In this document: one piece after another, positions 27,117-35,785 of the stretch
Layout of the letters: the number at the start of each line of letters is the position of its first letter
Position numbering within the stretch: the stretch's first letter is position 1
Source: Rhodoblastus acidophilus
GTDB lineage: Bacteria > Pseudomonadota > Alphaproteobacteria > Rhizobiales > Beijerinckiaceae
Length of the DNA: 64,000 nt
Direction of reading: 5' to 3'
Assembly (NCBI RefSeq): GCF_900187365.1
Contig: NZ_FYDG01000001.1
Coordinates: 124,001 to 188,000, forward strand
Notes under the pieces: model-generated
What the model saw: only the letters and a program-made list of their open reading frames with translations
The model's database searches: none
Told to the model about the DNA's origin: nothing
Position numbers and translations under genes: made by a program

Positions 27117-28175
27117 TCAGGTCAAGGCTCGGCGTTCCCCGCTCAACTCCCAGGCGGCGTCAAACAGCGCGTGAACATTTTCGGGCGGCGTATTGATCGG
27201 CAAGGCGCAACCCAGGCCGAGAATGTAACCTTTGGGATTGCCGACGCCTTTCTCGAAACACGCGCGGGCGTTGGCCCTGACGTCGTCCGGGCCGCCGTTG
27301 GCCATCACCGCCGTCGGCCTGATATTGCCGATCAAACCGACCCGATGCCCCACTTGCGCGCGCGCGGCGGCGAGATCGACTTCATCGTCGATGCTCAACA
27401 CGCTCGCCCCGGTGTCGGCCATCTCGGACCAGATCCGCGAACTGTCGCCGCAGATGTGCAGCGAGGGGCCGACGCCGCCGGTCAAGTGTTTGACGGCGTC
27501 CACGATTTCCGTGAGGTAGGGCTGGGCGAAGGCGCGAAATTGCGCGGCGGCGATCAGCGTGCCCGACGCCATCGGCTCGGCGAGGCTGATGCGGGCGCCG
27601 AGCGCGATGACTTCGCGGATGAACGGGATGGTGGCGTCGGTGGCCAAACGCAGGGCGCGATGGGCGACCTCCGGCGCGCGGCGCAGATCGCGCAATAACT
27701 GGTCGGGACCGCGCAAATACGAGGCTGTCGTGAAAGGACCGGCGGTGGTCAGGGACACCGGCACGCGGGCGCCGGCTTCGTCGAGCACGATCTTCGTCGC
27801 CTCAAGGAACAACGGCAACCGGCCATCGCGGCGGGGATCGGGAATTTTCAGACGATCGAGATCCTCGGGAGTCGGCGCGGGATTTTCCACGACATAGGCG
27901 GTGTTGTCGGGGAACGCCAGTTTGGCGCCCAGGGCCTCGGCGAGGCCGGTCAGGCCCGGCCCGGTGTTGAGCAGATCGACGCCATAAAGCCGCTGGGCGG
28001 CGAGTTGGCCTTTGGCCATCAAATCGGCCGACTGTTGATATTCGCCGACGCTGACGCCGATCACCCGCGCCGCATGGTCGCTCATGAGGAGGAAAACGGG
28101 AATGCGGTCATACGGCTCGCCAGCGAGAGCGGCGGCGAAGCGCTCGCGGGAAGTCATCGTCTCTTTGCGGGTCAT
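27117..28175 (-). CDS. Uroporphyrinogen decarboxylase / MtaA-CmuA-family methyltransferase-like protein
   Basis: The 352-residue TIM-barrel protein matches the UroD superfamily branch that includes cobamide-dependent methyltransferases (MtaA, CmuA). It has TSRERFAAALAGEPYDRIPV at the start, LHICGDSS (the H-x-C zinc ligands) around residue 242, and GLGCALPINTPPENV (third zinc Cys) near the end. These zinc ligands favour methyl transfer over porphyrin decarboxylation. The methyl donor and acceptor are unknown. The start could be 28175 or 28157. An AT-rich stretch with a perfect palindrome lies 66 bases upstream. Confidence 0.75.
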   Translation of the reverse strand: MTRKETMTSRERFAAALAGEPYDRIPVFLLMSDHAARVIGVSVGEYQQSADLMAKGQLAAQRLYGVDLLNTGPGLTGLAEALGAKLAFPDNTAYVVENPAPTPEDLDRLKIPDPRRDGRLPLFLEATKIVLDEAGARVPVSLTTAGPFTTASYLRGPDQLLRDLRRAPEVAHRALRLATDATIPFIREVIALGARISLAEPMASGTLIAAAQFRAFAQPYLTEIVDAVKHLTGGVGPSLHICGDSSRIWSEMADTGASVLSIDDEVDLAAARAQVGHRVGLIGNIRPTAVMANGGPDDVRANARACFEKGVGNPKGYILGLGCALPINTPPENVHALFDAAWELSGERRALT

Positions 28176-28240
28176 GATCTTTTCGTCCGAAGGGGTCGGC
28201 CGCGCCGGCAGGCGACGTCAAACTCAATATAAAACATTTT

Positions 28241-28250
28241 ATCTATAGAT
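28241..28250. promoter_or_regulatory. AT-rich palindrome upstream of the UroD-like gene
   Basis: ATCTATAGAT is a perfect 10-base palindrome inside about 45 bases of nearly pure A+T (28225-28268), in a window that is otherwise GC-rich. It lies between the UroD-like gene and the PsiE-like gene, which are divergent. It could be an operator or promoter for either one. Confidence 0.35.
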
Positions 28251-28435
28251 TTTATATTTTATTTGTCTCCATCAATCCAGCCGCTTCCCCGCGACAGATC
28301 GCCGCTTGGCGTCCTGCCGGCGCTGGGGACGACTTGGGGACGCAGAAGCCTGCCCCGGCGTAAAAATTGGGTCGTTTTCCGCCGAGCGCCGCCTATAAGG
28401 AAGCTGGAGTTTGACGGCTACGGACGAGAGGCTTG

Positions 28436-28969
28436 ATGGATACGATCAATTCCGAACATATCGACGCGGAAACCAACTGGGTCGGACGCGTCTCGAAGCG
28501 GGCGTTTTCGCGCGTCGAGTTCACGGCCTATCTGGTCCTGGGCGGCCTGCTGGCCATTGTCGCGGCGATTGGAACGATTGGGGCCGTCATGACCCTTGCG
28601 AAGGCGGCGGCCGACGTCGAGTCGCCGCTGCCGCTGGTCATCGCGATCGACCGGATCCTGCTGGTTCTGATGATCATCGAAATTCTCCACACCGTGCGCG
28701 TGTCGTTCCACGAGGGCGCGCTGGCCTGCGAGCAGTTTCTGGTCGTCGGCCTGATCGCTTCGATCCGGCGCATGCTGGTCATCACGCTGGAATCGTCGCA
28801 GGCGCAGGATTCCGGCCCATCGGCGCCGGAGCTGCACGGACTGTTCAATTCGTCGATGATCGAATTATGCGTCCTCGGCGGATTGATCCTTGTGATGGTC
28901 GTGTCGATTTTTCTGCTGCGGCGGAACGCGCATGCGCATGGCGCGGAGACCCACGTCCTCAAAAGATAA
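28436..28969 (+). CDS. PsiE-like four-helix membrane protein (copy 1)
   Basis: The 177-residue protein has four hydrophobic segments, with the conserved block [18 protein letters not shown] and [19 protein letters not shown]. These resemble the PsiE (phosphate-starvation-inducible E) family, whose function is poorly known. GAGAGG precedes ATG 28436 (a TTG one codon upstream is also in frame). A clear paralogue lies at 62502-63026 with most of the central sequence conserved. A membrane stress role is inferred from the family name only. Confidence 0.7.
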   Translation: MDTINSEHIDAETNWVGRVSKRAFSRVEFTAYLVLGGLLAIVAAIGTIGAVMTLAKAAADVESPLPLVIAIDRILLVLMIIEILHTVRVSFHEGALACEQFLVVGLIASIRRMLVITLESSQAQDSGPSAPELHGLFNSSMIELCVLGGLILVMVVSIFLLRRNAHAHGAETHVLKR

Positions 28970-28983
28970 GCCAAACGCCGCCG

Positions 28984-30438
28984 TCACGCCGCCGGCGCGA
29001 CGCTGCCGGCGGTCCAGAGGTGCTGCGCGGCATAGGCGCGCCACGGCCTCCAAAGGTTCGCGCGCGCCAAAAGGTTTTTCGGCGTCGGACGCGCGCCGTC
29101 TTCCGCCATGGCGCGGCGCAAGTCGAGGTCATCCGCCGGAAAGGCGTCGGGCTCGCGCAACATCCGCAAAGCGAAATATTGCGCGGTCCATTCACCGACG
29201 CCCGGCAGCCCGCGCAGCCGGGCCATGACTTCGGCCGGCGCGTGGCGCGCCGACAGGAAATCGGGATCGGCGGCGACGGTTTGCGCGAGGCGGCGCAGGG
29301 TTTCGGCGCGGGCGCTGGGCAGGCCGAAGCCGGAGAAATCGGCGCCGGCGAGCGCGGCAGGCGTAGTGAAAATGCGGCTTAGAACGGGATCGGCGCAACG
29401 CAGCGGCTCGCCATATCTTTCCGTCAGTTTGCTCGCGCAGCGCGCCGCGCCGGCGACCGTCACCTGTTGCCCCAGGATCGCCCTGACCGCCAGTTCAAAC
29501 CCATCCCATCCGCCGGGCACGCGAAGGCCGGGACGCGCCGCGACCAGCGGCGCCAGCTTCGGGTCGCGCGCCAGATCGGCGGCGACGGCTTCGGGGTCGG
29601 CGGCGAGATCGAACACGCGCCGCAACCGCGCGATGATCCCCGGCAGCAGCGCGAGTTTCGGCAGGCGCAGGACGACTTTGAGCGCATCGGCGCCGGATGG
29701 GGCGACGGAGACGACGCCGTGTTCGCCCTCCAGCGCGATGGCGCGACGGTAGCTTCCGCCCTCGACGCTTTCCACGCCCGCTATGGCGCGCGCGCCAAGG
29801 AAGCCGAGAATGGCGGTCCAATCGTAAGGCGGCTTGAACCGCAAGGCCAAGGCGATCTCGCCGGACGAGGCCTCGACGCCCCCGGCGCGGCGCAGGGCCG
29901 TCGGGGGCCGCCGGTACAGCGCGAGGAACGTCTCGTTGAAGCGCCTCAGACTGTCGAATCCCGCAGCCAGCGCGACTTCGGTCATCGGCAGCGAGGTTTC
30001 CTGGATAAGCTGCCTCGCCAGCAGCACGCGACGGGTCTGCGCGACCGCGATGGGCGAGGCGCCGAGATGGCGCGCGAACAACCGGCGCAACTGCCGCTCG
30101 CCGACGCCGACGCGTTCGGCGAGCGCCTCCACGCCCCGCTGGTCGAGCGCGCCCATTTCGATCAGCGCCAACGCCCGCGACACCGTGTTGGACGCGCCGC
30201 GCCAGGCGCCGAGATCCGGCGCCGTTTCCGGGCGGCAGCGCAGGCACGGCCGGAAACCGGCCTCCTGCGCCGCCGCGGCGGTCGGAAAAAACGCGACATT
30301 TTCCAGGCGCGGCGTCCGCGCGGGGCAAACAGGGCGGCAGTAAATACGGGTCGTCTTGACGCCGGTGAACAGCCGTCCGTCAAACCGGGAATCGCGCGCG
30401 CAGATGGCGCGGTAACAGGCGTCGGGAGCGAGGTCCAT
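28984..30438 (-). CDS. Ada-like regulator fused to AlkA DNA-3-methyladenine glycosylase
   Basis: The 484-residue protein joins three parts. An Ada N-terminal zinc/methyl-acceptor domain (GVKTTRIYCRPVCPA and PCLRCRPE) takes methyl groups from DNA phosphotriesters. An AraC-type helix-turn-helix follows (VALAAGFDSLRRFNETF). The last part is an AlkA-like glycosylase with the helix-hairpin-helix LPGVGEWTAQYFALR and the catalytic Asp in PADDLDLR. It removes alkylated purines and likely activates the adaptive response. The start at 30438 lacks a strong ribosome site, so it is provisional. It is divergent from ogt, 115 bases apart. Confidence 0.85.
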   Translation of the reverse strand: MDLAPDACYRAICARDSRFDGRLFTGVKTTRIYCRPVCPARTPRLENVAFFPTAAAAQEAGFRPCLRCRPETAPDLGAWRGASNTVSRALALIEMGALDQRGVEALAERVGVGERQLRRLFARHLGASPIAVAQTRRVLLARQLIQETSLPMTEVALAAGFDSLRRFNETFLALYRRPPTALRRAGGVEASSGEIALALRFKPPYDWTAILGFLGARAIAGVESVEGGSYRRAIALEGEHGVVSVAPSGADALKVVLRLPKLALLPGIIARLRRVFDLAADPEAVAADLARDPKLAPLVAARPGLRVPGGWDGFELAVRAILGQQVTVAGAARCASKLTERYGEPLRCADPVLSRIFTTPAALAGADFSGFGLPSARAETLRRLAQTVAADPDFLSARHAPAEVMARLRGLPGVGEWTAQYFALRMLREPDAFPADDLDLRRAMAEDGARPTPKNLLARANLWRPWRAYAAQHLWTAGSVAPAA

Positions 30439-30553
30439 CGGCGGATTCTGCGCGCATGAACTGCAAAAGTCTCGCGGTTTTCGGACATGGCGCCGGAAAC
30501 GCCGGGGTCCGAAAACCGCCAGACGGCGGATTCGCCGCGCGCTAAAAAGGCGC

Positions 30554-31072
30554 ATGATCGAGACGCGCCTGTTCCTGGAAACCTTGCCCACGCCCACTGG
30601 CCTGCTGCGGATCGTCACCGATGAACGGGAGACGATCCGGCTGCTCGACTGGGGCGCCGCCGACGATCCGGCGGACCTGCGCCGGCGCCTGCCGCTGGGC
30701 GTCGGACGCCTCCGCCTGGAGGCGCGCCGCGCTCCGTCTCCGGCGCGCGGCGCCGTGGACGCCTATTTCAATGGCGACGCCGCCGCGCTGGACGCGCTCG
30801 CGGTCGAAACCGGCGGCAGCGTCTTCCAGCGTCAGGTTTGGGCGGCGCTGCGGACCATTCCGGCGGGGGCGACGGTCAGCTATGGCGAGATCGCGCGGCG
30901 GATCGGCGCGGCCGGCGCCGCGCGCGCCGTCGGCCTCGCCAACAATCGCAACCCCATCGTCCTCGTGATCCCCTGCCATCGCGTCATCGGCGCGGATGGC
31001 GCGCTGGTCGGCTATGGCGGCGGATTGGAGCGAAAGCTCTGGCTGCTGCGCCATGAAGGCGCGCTTCTTTGA
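30554..31072 (+). CDS. ogt: Methylated-DNA-[protein]-cysteine S-methyltransferase
   Basis: The enzyme transfers methyl groups from O6-methylguanine to its own cysteine and is used once. The 172-residue protein contains the active-site IPCHRVIG with the acceptor Cys, preceded by the helix-turn-helix segment TVSYGEIARRIG and the arginine-finger region GAARAVGLANNRNP. It is the Ogt/AdaB type with no regulatory domain. Its head-to-head arrangement with the ada-alkA fusion suggests joint induction by the Ada protein from the shared 115-base gap. Confidence 0.88.
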   Translation: MIETRLFLETLPTPTGLLRIVTDERETIRLLDWGAADDPADLRRRLPLGVGRLRLEARRAPSPARGAVDAYFNGDAAALDALAVETGGSVFQRQVWAALRTIPAGATVSYGEIARRIGAAGAARAVGLANNRNPIVLVIPCHRVIGADGALVGYGGGLERKLWLLRHEGALL

Positions 31073-31301
31073 CGCCATTCAAAAGGTTAAATTGCGAGAA
31101 ACCGCAGGTAATTCGTCATAAAGTCTTGGAGATATCGCGCCCGTTGGCGGATTGCGACGACGCCAACGCTTAAGATTTGAACGATATATTTCAGCCCGCC
31201 AAAATCCGTGGGATGACAGACGAGCGGCGAGGAGGAGAATGATCCGCCTCAAGACCTTCAAGCGCGCGACGCCTTTCACGCAGATCTGATCGACTTGAAC
31301 C

Positions 31302-33809
31302 ATGACGGAACCGGCCACCAACTTGCCGACGCCCACGCCCGGACGGCGCGACGCCTTGCTGTCAGGTTGGCAGCGTCTGCTGCTGCAATGGCCGCTGGTC
31401 ATGGCCAGCGTCTTCCTGCTGCTGGTTCTGGCGCTCGCCTGGGGCCTGTATTCGACTCAGGTGCAGTTGCGCGGCGCGACCGATGCGCGCCTGCTCGCGG
31501 ACAGCGAACGGCGCGCCGCCGTCATCGAGGATTTCCTGGCCGAACAGGAAAAGCTCGCCGCGCAACTGGCCAGCGGCCCCGAAATCGAGGACTACCTGAC
31601 CAACGAGGCGCTCGGCATGTCGCCGCGCTATGGCCTGAACGCCAGCATCGGCTTCATCGAGCAGCGCTTTGAACGCACGATCGAACGGGTGTCGCTGCGC
31701 GGCGCGCCGTTTCTGCGCGCCATCCGCTTCGTCAGCATCGACAAGGTCGAGATCGCGTCGGCCGGCGCCGGCTCCGCGCCTGTGATCGGAACCCTGTCCG
31801 AAACGGTCGCGCCGCCGCACATCAACGCGCACGACTGGACCATCGAGGTGGTCGCGCCCGTCGTGTTCAAGAACGCCGTGGCCGGAGCGGTGGCGATGAC
31901 CGCCGACCTGAAGGTCCTGTCGAAACTGCTGATCGAATCCGACGAAACCCAAGGCGGCGGATACCATGAATTCCTGCTGATCGGGGACGGCGGCCACGCC
32001 TTGTCGCCACGCCGCTCCGGCTCGGATTTCGAACTGGTCGAAAGATCGCTGGCCGAACTGCCCGAAAACCGGCTGACGCCGACGGACAGCATCCCCGGCG
32101 CCAAAACGGCGAGGAACATGCTCGCCTTGCGGACGCCGGTGAAGGGCGCGCCGCTTCACCTGATGACGCTCACCTCCGAGACCGCCGCTTATGGCGGCAT
32201 AGCGCAGCCGGTTTACGCGCTTTATCTGTCGGCCTTCCCCGCCGCGCTGTTCATGATGGCGATTGGTTTTGAGCGGCAGCGCCGCCGCGCCGTGCGGCTG
32301 CAACTCGACTTCCTCGCAGCCGACCGCCGCCAGACGGCCCTGGCGGCGTCGAAGGAGGCGGCCGATCGCGCCAATCAGGCCAAGACCTATTTCCTCACCA
32401 CGATGAGCCACGAAATCCGCACGCCAATGAATGGGGTGCTCGGCATGATCGACCTGCTGGAGACCACCGCGCTTTCGGCCGAACAGGGCCGCTATGTCAA
32501 AGCGATCCGGCAATCGGGCGAGGCGCTGGTCGAGCTGATCGGCGATATTCTCGACTATTCCGCGCTGGAGACGGGCCGGCTCGACATGGAGAGCCGCGAA
32601 TTCCAGCCGCTGGCGATTGTGGAAAATGTCATCGACGCGCTCGAACCCGTCGCCATCCGCAAGGGCTTGCGGATAGAAATGGATGTCGAAGCCGAGGCAA
32701 TCCTGGCCACGACGGGCGATCCGGCGCGGCTGCGGCAGATCCTGCTCAATCTCGTCGCCAACGCCGTCAAGTTCACGCATCGCGGGCGCGTGTGCATCCG
32801 CGTCATCCGCGTGGCGCCCGAGCGCCTGCGGTTCGAGGTTGAAGACACCGGCATCGGCGTCGCCGCGGATAAGCAGGACCGGCTGTTCCAGATTTTCAGC
32901 CAAATTGATCCCGCCATCTGGCGCGAATTCGGCGGTTCGGGGCTGGGTCTGGCGATTTGCAAGAGCCTGGTCGAAGCGATGAAAGGCGAGATCGGCGTTC
33001 GCAGCGCCGAGGGCGAAGGCAGCCTGTTCTGGTTCGAAATTCGCGCGCCTTTCGTCAAGGCGGCGGCCCCGGCCGCGCGCGGCGAAGCGGCGCTGCTATG
33101 CGCCGCCGAACGCGGGCGGGAGGCGGCGGGCCGCGTCATCGCCTATAGCGGATTGCAGCTGAGCGACCTCGATCGGGCGCGCTTCGTGTTCGTCGACGCG
33201 CAGCGGATCGACGCCGTCGACATTCCCGCTCTCGCCGCCGCCGGCAAGATTTGCATCATGTTCGGCGACAGTTCGCGGGCGCCGCCGCCCGACGCCCAGG
33301 CCATCGAAGGGGCGCTGACGCCGCACCGCATCGAGCGCCGCCTCGACGCCATCGCGCGACCGGATTTTGCGGCACAAAAGCCGGGTGCGAAAAATGTCGC
33401 GGCGACCGAGGCGCTCGACATTCTGGTCGCGGAGGACACGCCGACCAACCAGGAGGTGATTGGGGCGCTGCTCCGAGGCATGGGCCATCGCGTCGAGATC
33501 GTCCCCAATGGCTTCGAAGCCGCGCGCCTGATGGCGAGCGGGACGTTCGACCTGGTGTTCATGGATGTCCACATGCCCGTCATGGACGGGTTGGAGGCGG
33601 CGCGGCGCATAAGGTCGCTGCCCGGCCGAAAGGGCGATGTGCGGATCGTGGCCCTGACCGCCAGCGCGCTGCCCGCCGACATCGAAGCGTGCAAAGCCGC
33701 CGGCATGAACGATTTCGTCTCCAAGCCGATCAACCGCAAGAAGCTGGCGGCGGCCCTGGCCGCGGACCGCGCGCCGCCTCGGTCCGAGGCGGCGGCCGAT
33801 CCGGCCTGA
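31302..33809 (+). CDS. Hybrid sensor histidine kinase with C-terminal receiver
   Basis: The 835-residue membrane kinase has a first membrane span at about residues 28-48 and an extracytoplasmic sensor of about 250 residues with no family I can name. A second span lies near 305-325. A HisKA dimer domain has the phospho-acceptor in [11 protein letters not shown] (His about 370), and the ATPase domain has [15 protein letters not shown] and [17 protein letters not shown] degenerate receiver-like linker (600-700) precedes a canonical receiver with [12 protein letters not shown] (from about 707). The phosphate probably passes to the Hpt protein encoded convergently next to it. Confidence 0.88.
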   Translation: MTEPATNLPTPTPGRRDALLSGWQRLLLQWPLVMASVFLLLVLALAWGLYSTQVQLRGATDARLLADSERRAAVIEDFLAEQEKLAAQLASGPEIEDYLTNEALGMSPRYGLNASIGFIEQRFERTIERVSLRGAPFLRAIRFVSIDKVEIASAGAGSAPVIGTLSETVAPPHINAHDWTIEVVAPVVFKNAVAGAVAMTADLKVLSKLLIESDETQGGGYHEFLLIGDGGHALSPRRSGSDFELVERSLAELPENRLTPTDSIPGAKTARNMLALRTPVKGAPLHLMTLTSETAAYGGIAQPVYALYLSAFPAALFMMAIGFERQRRRAVRLQLDFLAADRRQTALAASKEAADRANQAKTYFLTTMSHEIRTPMNGVLGMIDLLETTALSAEQGRYVKAIRQSGEALVELIGDILDYSALETGRLDMESREFQPLAIVENVIDALEPVAIRKGLRIEMDVEAEAILATTGDPARLRQILLNLVANAVKFTHRGRVCIRVIRVAPERLRFEVEDTGIGVAADKQDRLFQIFSQIDPAIWREFGGSGLGLAICKSLVEAMKGEIGVRSAEGEGSLFWFEIRAPFVKAAAPAARGEAALLCAAERGREAAGRVIAYSGLQLSDLDRARFVFVDAQRIDAVDIPALAAAGKICIMFGDSSRAPPPDAQAIEGALTPHRIERRLDAIARPDFAAQKPGAKNVAATEALDILVAEDTPTNQEVIGALLRGMGHRVEIVPNGFEAARLMASGTFDLVFMDVHMPVMDGLEAARRIRSLPGRKGDVRIVALTASALPADIEACKAAGMNDFVSKPINRKKLAAALAADRAPPRSEAAADPA

Positions 33810-33825
33810 GACGCCGTTCGCAGCC

Positions 33826-34203
33826 TCACGCCGGGGGCGCCAGACCCGCCTGTTTGTCTTCGAGCCAGACGAGCGCGCGCCAGGCGCAAGCCTCGAAAGC
33901 CAGCAAGCGCGCCGCGAACGCCTGAGGCGACGCGCAGGCTTCGAGCGCCGCGGCCTCCCGCGCCGCGGTCAGCGCGCCAAATTGCGCGAACAGGCTCTTG
34001 AGCTGGTGCGCCAGCCCGCACCCCTCCGTGAGGTCGTCGCCGGACACGTCACGTAGACGGGCGACGCGTTCGCCGATGTCGCCCAGGCCGATTTTCAGCA
34101 GTCGCGCCACCTCCCCCGGCCCGAGATCGTCGACGAGATCGTCGATCTCGGCCGGATCGAACACGTCGTCCGAAACCATCGAAACTTGGGATTCGTCAGG
34201 CAT
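33826..34203 (-). CDS. Hpt-domain phosphotransfer protein
   Basis: The 125-residue helical protein carries the Hpt motif AHQLKSLFAQFGA near residue 69, with the phospho-accepting His followed by QLKS rather than the common xLKG. It has no other domain. It is placed tail to tail with the hybrid kinase, 16 bases apart. I infer it receives phosphate from that kinase's receiver and passes it to a regulator encoded elsewhere, as in the ArcB/BvgS-type relay. Confidence 0.75.
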   Translation of the reverse strand: MPDESQVSMVSDDVFDPAEIDDLVDDLGPGEVARLLKIGLGDIGERVARLRDVSGDDLTEGCGLAHQLKSLFAQFGALTAAREAAALEACASPQAFAARLLAFEACAWRALVWLEDKQAGLAPPA

Positions 34204-34617
34204 GGCGGCGCGCTTTCTCCCCGCTATGGTCCAGCATGATCCCTTGCGAAAACCGCGTGTTCCGGGATCATGCCTTACGCAAGTCGCTTGTTGCTGGATT
34301 CGCGGCGGCCGGGATCAAGCTTGTCGCGAAATCGCCGGGCGCGTCCGCCGATGGCCGCACATCCGCCATCGCCGGCTCAATATGCGTCAAGACGCGCAGC
34401 CTGTCCGGGAAAATATGGCGGGCGCGCGAGATTTTCAGCGTCGTCGGCCAAAATGCGCAAAACTGGCGGCGAACCGGAAACGGGCTCGCCGCCTGACGCG
34501 GAACTCCGCCGCAGACGCCGGGCGCCGGCCCAAAACCAAAGCGCGCGGCTTGCGCGGGAGCCAGCTGGCGTCTCGCGCGTTTCAAGCACAGTTCCCGTGC
34601 TTGAAAGGTCAAGCGTC
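34204..34617. other. 414-base gap upstream of the RND operon
   Basis: No open frame with a ribosome site or a recognisable product occurs here. There is no divergent TetR-type repressor gene as is often seen before RND pumps. Promoters for the Hpt gene and the adaptor gene presumably lie here, but I cannot point to specific boxes. Confidence 0.4.
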
Positions 34618-35775
34618 TTGAAGCCGTCATTCCTCCTTGCGTCGCTTGTGGTGAGTTCTCTGGCGGGCTGCGGCGAATCGGCGCCGCCGCCCGCGCCAGC
34701 GGCGTCCGCGCCCCAGGTCTCCGTCGGCGCGCCCGTGAAAAAGGCCGTGTCGGACTACGATGAATTCGTCGGCCGCTTCAACGCCGTCGATTTCGTGGAA
34801 ATTCGCGCACGTGTGTCCGGCTATCTCCAGGAGATCGATTTCAAGGATGGCCAGTTTGTGAAGAAGGGCGATCCGCTGTTCAAGATCGATCCCCGCCCGT
34901 ATCAGATCGCCGCCGACCAGGCCCGCGGCGCGCTCAACGAAGCCAAGGCCAAGCAGGCCTTCGCCCGGACCGATCTCGATCGCGGCAAGGATCTGGTGCG
35001 CGGCTCCACCATCACCCAGCAGAGCTTCGAACAGCGCGTGCAAACCAGCCGCTCCGCCGAAGCCGCGACCACGGCGCAGGACGCGGCGGTTCGCCAGGCG
35101 GAGCTTGACATCGAATACACCGACTTGACCGCGCCGATCGCCGGCCGGATCGGCGACCGCCGCGTCTCCGTCGGCAATCTGGTCACGGGCGGCGCCGGCG
35201 GCGCGACCACGCTGCTCGCCACCATCGCCAGCATCGATCCGATCCGCTTGGAATTCACCGTCGATGAGGGCGCCTATCTGCGCTTCATCAACGTTTCCAA
35301 GGCGACCGGCGATGCGCCCGACCGGGGATTGCGGCTGCCGGTAAAACTCAGGCTGCTCGACGAAAAAACGTTCTCGCACGAGGGCCGGATCGATTTCGTC
35401 GATAATGTCATCGACCGCAACACCGGCACGATCCGCATGCGCGCGACCGTCGCCAACCCCGATGGCAAACTGACGCCGGGCATGTTCGCGCGCGTCCGGG
35501 TGCAAGCTGCGCCGCCTGCCGAAAAACTGCTCGTTCCCGATGTCGCCGTGGGAACGGAGCAGGCGCGCAAGTTCGTCTATGTGGTCGACAAGGACGATGT
35601 CGCGCGGATGAAATATGTGACGCTCGGCCCGGTCGTCGACGGCCTGCGCGTGATCGAAACCGGACTCGACGCGCAGGACCGCGTCGTCACCGAGGGCCTC
35701 ATGCGCGTCAAGGCGGAAGGGAAGGTGTCGCCGCAAGTCGCCGCCGTGGACGCGCCGTCTCCCGCGGCGAACTGA
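34618..35775 (+). CDS. RND efflux periplasmic adaptor lipoprotein (MexA/AcrA type)
   Basis: The adaptor links the inner-membrane pump to an outer-membrane channel. I place the start at TTG 34618, which gives a lipoprotein signal (KPSFLLASLVVSSLAGC, lipobox LAGC) and 385 residues, the usual length. GTG 34597 is an alternative. Features include the lipoyl half-motifs (VEIRARVSGYLQEIDFKDGQ and DLTAPIAGRIGDRRVSVGN), an alpha hairpin with GSTITQQSFEQ, and the beta-barrel stretch GKLTPGMFARVRV. It is followed 10 bases later by the pump gene. Confidence 0.87.
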   Translation: MKPSFLLASLVVSSLAGCGESAPPPAPAASAPQVSVGAPVKKAVSDYDEFVGRFNAVDFVEIRARVSGYLQEIDFKDGQFVKKGDPLFKIDPRPYQIAADQARGALNEAKAKQAFARTDLDRGKDLVRGSTITQQSFEQRVQTSRSAEAATTAQDAAVRQAELDIEYTDLTAPIAGRIGDRRVSVGNLVTGGAGGATTLLATIASIDPIRLEFTVDEGAYLRFINVSKATGDAPDRGLRLPVKLRLLDEKTFSHEGRIDFVDNVIDRNTGTIRMRATVANPDGKLTPGMFARVRVQAAPPAEKLLVPDVAVGTEQARKFVYVVDKDDVARMKYVTLGPVVDGLRVIETGLDAQDRVVTEGLMRVKAEGKVSPQVAAVDAPSPAAN

Positions 35776-35785
35776 AGGTTCAGCA

